Positions 44,395-51,567 of a stretch of 64,000 bases of DNA are shown here, one piece after another. The stretch is taken from assembly GCA_945874535.1 (NCBI GenBank), contig CAMCGZ010000008.1:43600-107599 (forward strand). The letters run 5' to 3'. Both the position numbers and the translations under genes were made by a program. Origin of the DNA: Bdellovibrio sp. ZAP7. GTDB lineage: Bacteria > Bdellovibrionota > UBA1018 > CAIMNF01. Positions within the stretch are counted from its first letter, which is position 1. Every line of letters starts with the position of its first letter. Below the pieces are notes generated by a model. The model saw only the letters and a list, made by a program, of their open reading frames with translations. It searched no databases and was not told the origin of the DNA.

Positions 44395-45095
44395 GGGCAC
44401 ACCTCTCTGACTTCCGGGGCTTCATCCTTGCGGCAATCTTTCAGGTCGATTTTCAAGCTCTTCCTCTGGGCTTCGGTCAGACTTTTGTAGGTTCTGATTG
44501 CGGCCACGCGGACCTGAAGCGGATCTTTCTTCAGGGCTTCTTTCATGAGGTCAGCCTGATCGTTCGTGCTCATGCGGTCGAAGCGGTGAAAAAGAAACTC
44601 ATGCCCTCCGACCCTCACTTCGGGAATTGTGGAATTGAGGAGACCTCTCAAGGCCTTCGGGTTTGGTTGCCAGTTCAGGTCCCCCAGTACCTGGAGGGCC
44701 CCGAGGGTCCTCAGAATCGAATCCTCCCGATCCGCTTGTCCCAGCCAGGCGATCATTCCTTCTTGGATCCTTTTTTCGTTTTGTGAGGTCCGGATCCTGA
44801 CCAGGGCTTGAAACACCTCTGGGACGAGCCGGTCGTTTTGAATCTCCAACAAGGTGTCGAGGAGCTTTTCACGCTTGGCATTCGCCACCACGCAGGCGGC
44901 GTCGCGGACCTGTTCCGGATCTTTCAATGCGGCTTCGAGCTCCCGGTCCAACTGCGGATCGTTCAGGCTCTTCTTGAAGGATTTCGGAATCGGACTCCCC
45001 GAACGCAACTCGATACAGAGACCGTGAAGGTTCACCTGAGCCGCCGGGGCGGATTCCATGAGAGTGAATTGAAGGATGAGCTGAATCCAGAGCAT
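44391..45095 (-). CDS. Exported HEAT-repeat-like protein
   Basis: A signal peptide (MLWIQLILQFTLMESAPAAQ) is followed by about 210 residues of alpha-helical repeats: 'DPQLDRELEAALKDPEQVRDAACVVANAKREKLLDTLLEIQNDRLVPEVFQALVRIRTSQNEKRIQEGMIAWLGQADREDSILRTLGALQVLGDLNWQPNPKALRGLL'. The spacing and 'VRVAAIRTYKSL' suggest HEAT-type solenoids that bind other proteins. It is the first gene of a two-gene unit whose second member has the His/Cys pattern described above. The two may act together in the periplasm. Assignment to HEAT is by eye. Confidence 0.5.
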   Translation of the reverse strand: MLWIQLILQFTLMESAPAAQVNLHGLCIELRSGSPIPKSFKKSLNDPQLDRELEAALKDPEQVRDAACVVANAKREKLLDTLLEIQNDRLVPEVFQALVRIRTSQNEKRIQEGMIAWLGQADREDSILRTLGALQVLGDLNWQPNPKALRGLLNSTIPEVRVGGHEFLFHRFDRMSTNDQADLMKEALKKDPLQVRVAAIRTYKSLTEAQRKSLKIDLKDCRKDEAPEVREVCP

Positions 45096-45139
45096 CGACT
45101 TCTGATCGGCGTCATCCCCGTGATTCTAAAGGACGAGGA

Positions 45140-45430
45140 AAGATGGTGCGCGCGGAGGGACTTGCCCTCCGATTCCCTCGCCTCCCGCTCGGTCGCCTCC
45201 GGGCCAGGTCGATTCCTCAGTCATGCATCCTGCATGACTGACCCCGTCCGAAGCGGTGCTTCGTCCGTGGCCGGAATCTTCCGTTCAAGTCCCTCCTTGC
45301 ACCCATGATTCTTCCTTCCTAATTCTAAAAATGGCTAAATTGAGCGAAATAAACGAAGGAGGCGTACGGATAGTACGTCGTACTGAGTGAGTTGAGCGAG
45401 ATGACGCCATTTTTTGAAGTCGGAAGGAAG
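45140..45430. repeat. Gene-free region with partial and inverted copies of the tRNA-Leu 3' end
   Basis: The 336 bases between the HEAT-like gene and tRNA-Leu contain no plausible gene. A 25-base direct copy of the tRNA-Leu 3' end and flank (45140-45164) equals 45428-45452. An inverted partial copy, GTTCAAGTCCCTCCTTGCACC (45283-45303), lies between. Nested palindromes include CAGTCATGCA-TCC-TGCATGACTG (45218-45240) and CGAAGC-GGT-GCTTCG (45249-45263). Matching arms CTTCCTTCC/GGAAGGAAG (45311-45319, 45422-45430) and AAAAATGGC/GCCATTTTT (45327-45335, 45406-45414) make the block next to the tRNA a large imperfect inverted repeat. Confidence 0.7.
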
Positions 45431-45431
45431 A

Positions 45432-45516
45432 TGGTGCGCGCGGAGGGACTTGAACCCCCACACCTTACGGCACCAGATCCTAAGTCTGGCGTGTCTGCCA
45501 ATTTCACCACGCGCGC
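45432..45516 (-). tRNA. tRNA-Leu (anticodon TAG)
   Basis: On the minus strand the acceptor GCGCGCG pairs with CGCGCGC. The anticodon stem-loop is CCAGACTTAGGATCTGG with TAG, and a variable arm TGCCGTAAGGTGT is present as in class II tRNAs. The T-arm is GGGGGTTCAAGTCCCTC. Discriminator A and CCA are encoded. It is 85 bases long. The track ORF MVKLADTPDLGSG on the same strand is its usual spurious translation. Confidence 0.95.
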
Positions 45517-45573
45517 GTCGAGAGATGAGGCCTCACTTTATCCTGTTGCAGGGGGCAAATCCAGTGTAAAGCT

Positions 45574-46524
45574 ATGACCTTAACCCCCATGAAGACTTAC
45601 TTCGGTTCGCAATTCCTGGATGCCGATTTTCCACCACAGACCGTGGTGGCGCTCGGGAATTTTGACGGTGTCCACCTGGGGCATCAGGCCATTTTGGGTA
45701 GGGCCTTGGAAGATTCCAGGACCCTGGGGCACCCGGTGGTGGCCTTCACCTTCAAGCCGCATCCGACGATCGAGTTGAAGCCTGAGTCTGACCTGAGATT
45801 GCTAATGACCTACGACGAAAAGCGGATCAGGCTCCAGGGGCTCGGGGTGGACTATTGCATCGAGGAACCCTTCAATTCGACCTTCGCGTCGCTGTCCGCC
45901 AAAGAATTTTTTGACCGGATTCTGCTGGGGCGGGCTCGTGCACGGGTGATTGTGGTGGGGGAGAGTTTCACTTTCGGTCGGAATAGGGAGGGTACCATCC
46001 CTGTTTTGAAAGAATTTTGCGATGCGGCAGGCGTGACCTTGCGGGCGCTGCCCCCGGTCGAAGTCGAAGGACTTCCGGTTTCGAGCTCGCGAATCCGCTC
46101 GGCCCTGTCGGAGGGTCAGGTGCGTGTAGCCAGTGAGCTGCTTGGACGTCCGTTTTTTTACAAGGCGGAGGTGGTTCATGGAGACAAGAGGGGGCGGACC
46201 ATCGGATTCCCGACCGCGAACATGAAGTGCGACACCAAATTCCCGTTACGGTCCGGGGTCTACGCAACGACGGTTTTTTGGCAGGGGAAGATCTACCCTT
46301 CCGTCACCAATCTCGGTACCCGACCCACGTTCGACTCTTCGGAGCTCCGCATGGAGACTCATCTCCTCCACGAGGATCTCGAACTCTACGGCGAGATCCT
46401 CGAAGTCTCTTTTCATGAGCGGATCCGTGACGAGCGGAAGTTCGGCTCCCTGGAGGAGCTGAAACACCAGATCCGGGCCGACACGGAATTGGCGGGGCAT
46501 CTCTTAAGTTCACGAAATTCTTAA
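45574..46524 (+). CDS. ribF: Bifunctional riboflavin kinase / FAD synthetase
   Basis: RibF converts riboflavin to FMN and then FAD. The N-terminal FAD synthetase domain has 'TVVALGNFDGVHLGHQAILGRAL', 'PVVAFTFKPHPTIEL' and 'VVGESFTFGRNREGTIPVL'. The C-terminal kinase domain has 'HGDKRGRTIGFPTANMKCDTKFPLRSGVYATTV' and 'VTNLGTRPTFDSSELRMETHLL'. The length of 316 residues is normal. ATG 45574 and the in-frame ATG 45589 are both possible starts; neither has a clear ribosome-binding site. It is not linked to ribD in the window. Confidence 0.95.
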   Translation: MTLTPMKTYFGSQFLDADFPPQTVVALGNFDGVHLGHQAILGRALEDSRTLGHPVVAFTFKPHPTIELKPESDLRLLMTYDEKRIRLQGLGVDYCIEEPFNSTFASLSAKEFFDRILLGRARARVIVVGESFTFGRNREGTIPVLKEFCDAAGVTLRALPPVEVEGLPVSSSRIRSALSEGQVRVASELLGRPFFYKAEVVHGDKRGRTIGFPTANMKCDTKFPLRSGVYATTVFWQGKIYPSVTNLGTRPTFDSSELRMETHLLHEDLELYGEILEVSFHERIRDERKFGSLEELKHQIRADTELAGHLLSSRNS

Positions 46525-46530
46525 ATAGAA

Positions 46531-46560
46531 TTGCGATAAGCCTTCCTTCGGCCCTAAAAT
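46531..46560 (+). promoter_or_regulatory. Promoter of the pilB-pilT-pilC operon, leaderless
   Basis: TTGCGA (46531-46536), 18 bases, TAAAAT (46555-46560), and seven bases (AAAGGGG) to the pilB ATG. The purine run abuts the ATG too closely to serve as a Shine-Dalgarno site. Confidence 0.6.
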
Positions 46561-46567
46561 AAAGGGG

Positions 46568-48280
46568 ATGTCCAGGAAACTCGTCGAGCTCCTCTACAAG
46601 GAAAAGCTCCTCACACAATCCCAGTACCAGGATGCCGAGGCCATCTTCAAAAGCAACGGAGATGCCATCCGTCAGTTCATTGAGAAAAAAGTCCTCTCCG
46701 AGCAGAAGTTGCTCCTTTTCCTCAATCAGAAATTCTCACTCCAGAGTATCAACCTGGCCAAGTTCGAGGTGAAACCGGAAGTGGTGGTGACCATCAGTGC
46801 CGATCTTGCGCGGAAGGCTCAAGCGATTCCGATTCAGATGAGTCGGGGAATCCTTGTGGTTGCCATTCCGGATCCGACCCAGATCGCTTTTTTGGATGAC
46901 ATCCGGTTCGCCACCAAAATGAATGTGGAGGCGGTGTTGACCACATTCACCGCTTTCGATGCAGCCTTCCTGAAGTATTATTCGGGGACCCAGAACCTGG
47001 GTCGGGCTCTCGAGCAATTCAAGAAAGACTCCCAGACCCCCAAGGGAGGCAAGGAAGAGCAGATCCAGCAGATCGAGCAATTCCAGGTTCATGATGTGAA
47101 CAATGCCGCCGGCGATGACGCTCCGGTGATTTCAGTGGTGAACAGTGTGCTCACAGAAGCCATTCGCCGCGGGGCTTCGGATATCCATGTCGAACCTTAC
47201 GAGCGCGATTTCCGTGTCCGGATCCGGGTAGACGGGACACTCATCGATGTCACGCATATCCCTATGGAGATGAAGCGTGCGGTGGTCGCGCGGTTCAAGA
47301 TCATGGGGCGGATGGACATCGCCGAATCGAGAGTGCCTCAGGACGGTCGGATCAAGATCAAACTTGGAAACAAGGAAGTCGACTTCCGGGTGAACACGCT
47401 CCCAACCCTTTTCGGGGAGAAGGTCGTTCTCCGTATCCTTTCCAAAGGGAATCTCCAACTGGACCTCAGAACACTCGGATTCGAGGACCGTCAATTGGAG
47501 ATCTTCCGGAATGGGATCGCCCAACCGAACGGAATGGTCCTGGTAACGGGACCCACCGGTAGCGGGAAGACCACCACGCTCTATTCGGCTCTTATGGAGC
47601 TCAACCAGGTTTCCGACAATCTTTCCACTGTCGAAGACCCTGTGGAATACAATCTCGAAGGGATCAACCAGGTCCAGGTGAACAAAGATGTCGGCTTGAC
47701 CTTCGCGGCAGTCTTGAGAGCACTGCTTCGTCAGGATCCGGATACGGTCCTGGTGGGGGAGATCCGGGACTTTGAAACGGGTGAAGTCGCGGTCCAGGCG
47801 GCTCTGACCGGGCACTTGGTGCTCTCTACGCTTCACACCAATGACACGGTTTCCACCATCACCCGGATGGTGAACATGGGAATTGAGCCGTTCCTTGTCA
47901 CGGCTTCCGTCAATACCATTGTGGCCCAGCGATTGCTCCGGACGCTCTGTCAGCATTGCAAGCAGCCGACCAAGATACCAGCCGACAAGATGGAGTCTCT
48001 GGGTATCAACAAGTTCGCCGCCAATGCAAAATTCTACGGTCCCAAGGGCTGTAAGGAGTGCAACAATACCGGCTATAAAGGTCGGGTCGCTATTTACGAG
48101 GTTCTGGAATACTTCTCCGAGTTGAAGGAAATGACTCTCGCCGGGCGTACTGCGATTGAAATCAAGAGGACTGCGGTCGAGCAGTACGGTCTCCAGACTC
48201 TCAGGGTTTCGGCGCTCAAAAAGGCCGTCGAGGGTAGAACATCGGTCGATGAGGCGGTCTCCATGACCGCGGAACAGTGA
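46568..48280 (+). CDS. pilB: Type IV pilus assembly ATPase PilB
   Basis: PilB is the cytosolic motor that extends type IV pili. An N-terminal MshE-type domain (about residues 1-150) is followed by the secretion ATPase core. The core has 'DIHVEPYERDFRVRIRVDGTLI', Walker A GPTGSGKTTTLYSAL (about 327), Asp box 'NLSTVEDPVEYNLEGINQVQVN', Walker B 'QDPDTVLVGEIRDFETGEVAVQAALTGHLVLSTLHTNDT' and the zinc-binding tetracysteine 'CQHC...CKECNNTGYKGRVAIYE'. Its 570 residues are typical. It is the first gene of the pilus cluster, followed by pilT after 24 bases. Confidence 0.96.
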   Translation: MSRKLVELLYKEKLLTQSQYQDAEAIFKSNGDAIRQFIEKKVLSEQKLLLFLNQKFSLQSINLAKFEVKPEVVVTISADLARKAQAIPIQMSRGILVVAIPDPTQIAFLDDIRFATKMNVEAVLTTFTAFDAAFLKYYSGTQNLGRALEQFKKDSQTPKGGKEEQIQQIEQFQVHDVNNAAGDDAPVISVVNSVLTEAIRRGASDIHVEPYERDFRVRIRVDGTLIDVTHIPMEMKRAVVARFKIMGRMDIAESRVPQDGRIKIKLGNKEVDFRVNTLPTLFGEKVVLRILSKGNLQLDLRTLGFEDRQLEIFRNGIAQPNGMVLVTGPTGSGKTTTLYSALMELNQVSDNLSTVEDPVEYNLEGINQVQVNKDVGLTFAAVLRALLRQDPDTVLVGEIRDFETGEVAVQAALTGHLVLSTLHTNDTVSTITRMVNMGIEPFLVTASVNTIVAQRLLRTLCQHCKQPTKIPADKMESLGINKFAANAKFYGPKGCKECNNTGYKGRVAIYEVLEYFSELKEMTLAGRTAIEIKRTAVEQYGLQTLRVSALKKAVEGRTSVDEAVSMTAEQ

Positions 48281-48304
48281 GGCATTCATGAATAGGACGG
48301 TAAA

Positions 48305-49366
48305 ATGGGAAAGCTGACACTCACAGCATTGCTCCGGGCGATGGTGGATCAGGATGCATCCGACTTGCACATCACTTGCAATACCCCCCCCCAGTTCCGG
48401 ATTCATGGCAAACTCATGAAAGCCAAGACCGACCCGCTCACACCCGAATCGATCAAAGAGTTGGTCTATGAAATCCTGACGGAGCAGCAGAAGAAAACCT
48501 TCGAAACCTCGAACGAACTCGACTTTTCTTTTGGTGTGAAGGATGTCGCCCGTTTCCGGGGAAACCTGTTTTTCCAGCGAGGCTCCATGGGTGCGGTGTT
48601 CCGGAAAATCCCGGTGAACATCCCCGAGTTCGATAAGCTGAGCCTCCCCGAAGCCATCCGTAAGATCGTCAAGCAACCGAATGGTTTGTTCCTGGTCACC
48701 GGGCCGACCGGTTCGGGTAAGTCCACCTCACTTGCAGCGATCATCGACCTTTTGAATCGTGAAGACAACGGGCACATCCTCACTTTCGAGGATCCGATCG
48801 AATTTGTTCATCAACATAAGAACTGTATTGTGAACCAGCGGGAAATCGGTGCGGACTCGCACACGTTTCATGATGCGCTCAAACATGCCCTCCGGCAGGA
48901 TCCGGATTTCATCCTGGTGGGGGAATTGCGGGATCTCGAAACGATCGAAATGGCCCTGACTGCGGCCGAAACCGGCCATATGGTCTTCGGAACCATGCAT
49001 ACGAACAGCGCGGTTCAAACCATTGCCCGGGTGGTGAACGTCTTTCCTCCGCACCAGCAACCCCAAATTCGACAATTACTCGCGGCAACACTCATCGGGG
49101 TCCTGACCCAACAGCTGGTGCCGAATTCGGGAAGATCCGGCCGATCGGCCGCATTCGAGCTCCTGGCTCCCAATACTGCGATCAAGAACCTCATCCGGGA
49201 AGACAAGACGCACCAGATTTACGGTGCGATGCAAGCGGGACAGGCCGGAACCGGGATGCAAACCATGAATCAATCGCTGGCCGAGCTGGTCCGTAAAGGG
49301 AACCTGACCAAGGCCGATGCGATGGCTTACAGTCTCGCACCCGAAGAGCTCGGGAAGATGGTCTGA
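48305..49366 (+). CDS. pilT: Type IV pilus retraction ATPase PilT
   Basis: PilT powers pilus retraction and twitching. The 353 residues begin with the PilT-type PAS-like domain ('LTLTALLRAMVDQDASDLHITCNTPPQFRIHGKLM'). The ATPase core has Walker A GPTGSGKSTSLAAI (about residue 132), 'HILTFEDPIEFVHQHKNCIVNQREIG', Walker B 'ALRQDPDFILVGELRDLETIEMALTAAETGHMVFGTMHTNSA' and a final 'GMQTMNQSLAELVRKGNLTKADAMAYS'. The tetracysteine motif of PilB is absent, as expected. pilC follows 12 bases later. Confidence 0.96.
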   Translation: MGKLTLTALLRAMVDQDASDLHITCNTPPQFRIHGKLMKAKTDPLTPESIKELVYEILTEQQKKTFETSNELDFSFGVKDVARFRGNLFFQRGSMGAVFRKIPVNIPEFDKLSLPEAIRKIVKQPNGLFLVTGPTGSGKSTSLAAIIDLLNREDNGHILTFEDPIEFVHQHKNCIVNQREIGADSHTFHDALKHALRQDPDFILVGELRDLETIEMALTAAETGHMVFGTMHTNSAVQTIARVVNVFPPHQQPQIRQLLAATLIGVLTQQLVPNSGRSGRSAAFELLAPNTAIKNLIREDKTHQIYGAMQAGQAGTGMQTMNQSLAELVRKGNLTKADAMAYSLAPEELGKMV

Positions 49367-49378
49367 GAGGAACGATGA

Positions 49379-50620
49379 ATGCCTGAATTTGTCTACGTCG
49401 CCTCGGACAAAGCGGGGAAAAAAGTAGAAGGGAAGATGGAGGCGTCGAACGAGGGCGAAGTCCGGATGGCCCTTCGGGGTCAGGGTTTGCGTCCGAACAA
49501 AATCGCAAAGGCCTCGTTGACCCAAATCAACGTCGGGACCGCCATCAAGGGGCTTGCCGGGGGTTCGGACACGGTCAATGTCGAGCGTCTGATGAACTTC
49601 ATCCGGCAGCTCCAGACCATGATCACTTCCGGTGTGCCGCTCATTCAAGCCATCGAGCTCTTCCATGAGCAGGAAACCGATCCGACCTTGCGGCGGATTC
49701 TCGGTGCCTGCAAAGAACGGATCAACGGCGGGAGTTTCCTTTGGGAGTGCTTCGCCATGTATCCCAATACCTTCGAACGGGTATTCGTAGCTCTGGTCCG
49801 GGCGGGGGAGTCCTCCGGTACACTCGATATCATGCTGAAGCGGGTCGGAAAGTACCTCGAGAACTCCTATCGGCTCAAAAAGCTCATTAAAAGCTCGATG
49901 ACTTACCCGATTTCAGTCACGGTGATCGCAGTCGGGGTGATCACCCTGATGCTCACGGTGGTCATTCCCAAGTTCGAGTCGATGATCATGAGCAGCGGTG
50001 GCGAAATGCCGGCCCCGACCAAGTTCGTTCTCTGGCTGTCGCACTCCCTGATGGATAATTTTGTTACGGTATTGGGTATTCTCGGACTCGGGTTTTATAT
50101 GCTCAGATCCTACCTCCGCACGAACGAAGGGCGGATCGTGATGCAAAATATGGCGCTCGGTTTGCCGCTCAGCGGACCGTTGATTGTCAAAAGCGGGGTC
50201 GCCCGTTTCACCCGCACTTTGGCGACCCTTCTGGCATCGGGTGTTCCGATTGTGGACTCTCTTGAAATTTGCAAGGCAGCAGCAACGCATGTTGCCTATG
50301 AAGATGCGATCACAGAGATGAAAAAGGATGTGGAGCTTGGTGCAAGCTTTACCGCAGCAATGTCTAAATTCCCGAAGCTGTTTCCGAGAATGTGCATTCA
50401 AATGAGTTCAGTTGGGGAGAATACCGGTAACCTCGACAAAATGCTCGAGAAGATAGCTGAATTCTATGAAGAAGAGGTCGAAAACGCCATTCAGGGCATG
50501 CTGAAACTGATCGAGCCGGTCATGTTGGTGGTCATGGGTGGCATCGTGGGTGGTCTGATGATTTCAATGTATCTACCGATATTCCAGATGGCAGGCAGTG
50601 CCGGTGGAGGAGGGGAATAA
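49379..50620 (+). CDS. pilC: Type IV pilus inner-membrane platform protein PilC
   Basis: PilC (GspF family) is the platform on which PilB and PilT act. The 413-residue protein has the soluble N-terminus 'PEFVYVASDKAGKKVEGKMEASNEGEVRMALRGQGLRP'. Two GspF domains follow, 'FIRQLQTMITSGVPLIQAIELFHEQETDPTLRRIL' and 'FTRTLATLLASGVPIVDSLEICKAAATHVAYEDAI'. Three membrane segments include 'PISVTVIAVGVITLMLTVVIPKF' and the C-terminal 'LIEPVMLVVMGGIVGGLMISMYLPIFQMAGSAGG'. The next gene, a sigma-54 activator fragment, begins two bases after its stop. Confidence 0.95.
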   Translation: MPEFVYVASDKAGKKVEGKMEASNEGEVRMALRGQGLRPNKIAKASLTQINVGTAIKGLAGGSDTVNVERLMNFIRQLQTMITSGVPLIQAIELFHEQETDPTLRRILGACKERINGGSFLWECFAMYPNTFERVFVALVRAGESSGTLDIMLKRVGKYLENSYRLKKLIKSSMTYPISVTVIAVGVITLMLTVVIPKFESMIMSSGGEMPAPTKFVLWLSHSLMDNFVTVLGILGLGFYMLRSYLRTNEGRIVMQNMALGLPLSGPLIVKSGVARFTRTLATLLASGVPIVDSLEICKAAATHVAYEDAITEMKKDVELGASFTAAMSKFPKLFPRMCIQMSSVGENTGNLDKMLEKIAEFYEEEVENAIQGMLKLIEPVMLVVMGGIVGGLMISMYLPIFQMAGSAGGGGE

Positions 50621-50622
50621 TC

Positions 50623-51567
50623 ATGGCAGCGATCGACGAAATCAAAAGACCTTTGTTGGGGAAATCCCCTCAAGTGGCGGCACTGAAGAAAATGATCGAG
50701 CGAGTGGCGCCATCGAAGACCAATGTTCTGATCATTGGCGAGAGCGGTACCGGAAAGGAACTGGTGGCCAGGGCACTTCATGAATTGAGCCCGGTAAAGA
50801 CCGGTCCTTTTGTGGCAGTCAATTGCGGAGCGATTCCTGAGACTTTGATCGAGAGTGAGCTGTTCGGACACAAGAAAGGCAGCTTTACCGGAGCGGTAGC
50901 GGATAAAGAGGGTCTCTTCCAGGTGGCAGACGGGGGAACCCTGTTCCTGGATGAGGTCGGTGAGCTCCCACTCACCATGCAGGTCAAGCTATTGCGTGCT
51001 CTTCAGGATCGCGCCATCCGTCGGGTGGGTGGAAATGAAAACATCAAAATCGATGTGAGGATTGTTGCCGCTACGAATCGGAATCTCGAAGAGGCCGTTA
51101 AAAAAGGTACTTTCCGCGAGGATTTGTACTACAGGCTGAATGTGATCCTTCTCGAGACCCCTCCTCTTCGGACTCGAGCCGGTGATGTTGAGGAATTAGC
51201 TGTGTTTTTCCTGAAGCGTTACAATGATAAGTACAATCGGAGTCTCGGGGGGTTCACTCCCGAGGCACTTGAGATCATCCTGTCCCATCGCTGGCCCGGG
51301 AATATCCGGGAACTTGAAAACGTGATGGAAAGGGTGTGTACTCTCGAGTCGGGCGGAGTGATCGAGATCACGACTTTACCCCCTGAGATGGTACTCGCAG
51401 CCCGAAAAGAACTCGGGAAACCGAGGGAATTGATCTTGAGGGCGGATTTCAGCCTGGGGCCGATCGAATTGGATCCCATCCTCGAGCAGGTCAGAATGTT
51501 TTATAAGAATGAAGCTTCCGTATTTGCCAAAGGAAATCAGGAAATCATCGGAAAAATTTTGACTTAA
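50623..51567 (+). CDS. Sigma-54 activator AAA domain protein, PilR-like but reduced
   Basis: The 314 residues are almost only the AAA+ domain of a sigma-54 activator: Walker A GESGTGKE (about 40-47), the sigma-54 contact loop as GSFTGA (about 86-91, Ala to Ser), Walker B '[12 protein letters not shown]', '[31 protein letters not shown]' and '[17 protein letters not shown]'. There is no receiver domain before it. After '[32 protein letters not shown]' it stops without the Fis-type helix-turn-helix. In Myxococcus-type clusters pilS-pilR occupy this spot. It may work from solution without DNA binding, or be a decaying pilR next to the lower-GC insertion. Confidence 0.85.
   Translation: MAAIDEIKRPLLGKSPQVAALKKMIERVAPSKTNVLIIGESGTGKELVARALHELSPVKTGPFVAVNCGAIPETLIESELFGHKKGSFTGAVADKEGLFQVADGGTLFLDEVGELPLTMQVKLLRALQDRAIRRVGGNENIKIDVRIVAATNRNLEEAVKKGTFREDLYYRLNVILLETPPLRTRAGDVEELAVFFLKRYNDKYNRSLGGFTPEALEIILSHRWPGNIRELENVMERVCTLESGGVIEITTLPPEMVLAARKELGKPRELILRADFSLGPIELDPILEQVRMFYKNEASVFAKGNQEIIGKILT

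Noticed and set aside
45325-45510. ORF on the minus strand beginning MVKLADTPDLGSGAVRCGGSSPSART
   Set aside because: This is the familiar spurious translation of a tRNA-Leu gene, which is intact here.
47132-48676. 514-residue minus-strand ORF across pilB
   Set aside because: Shadow of pilB codons; residue use is implausible (His/Arg/Gly-rich, no domain) and it lies fully opposite two certain genes.
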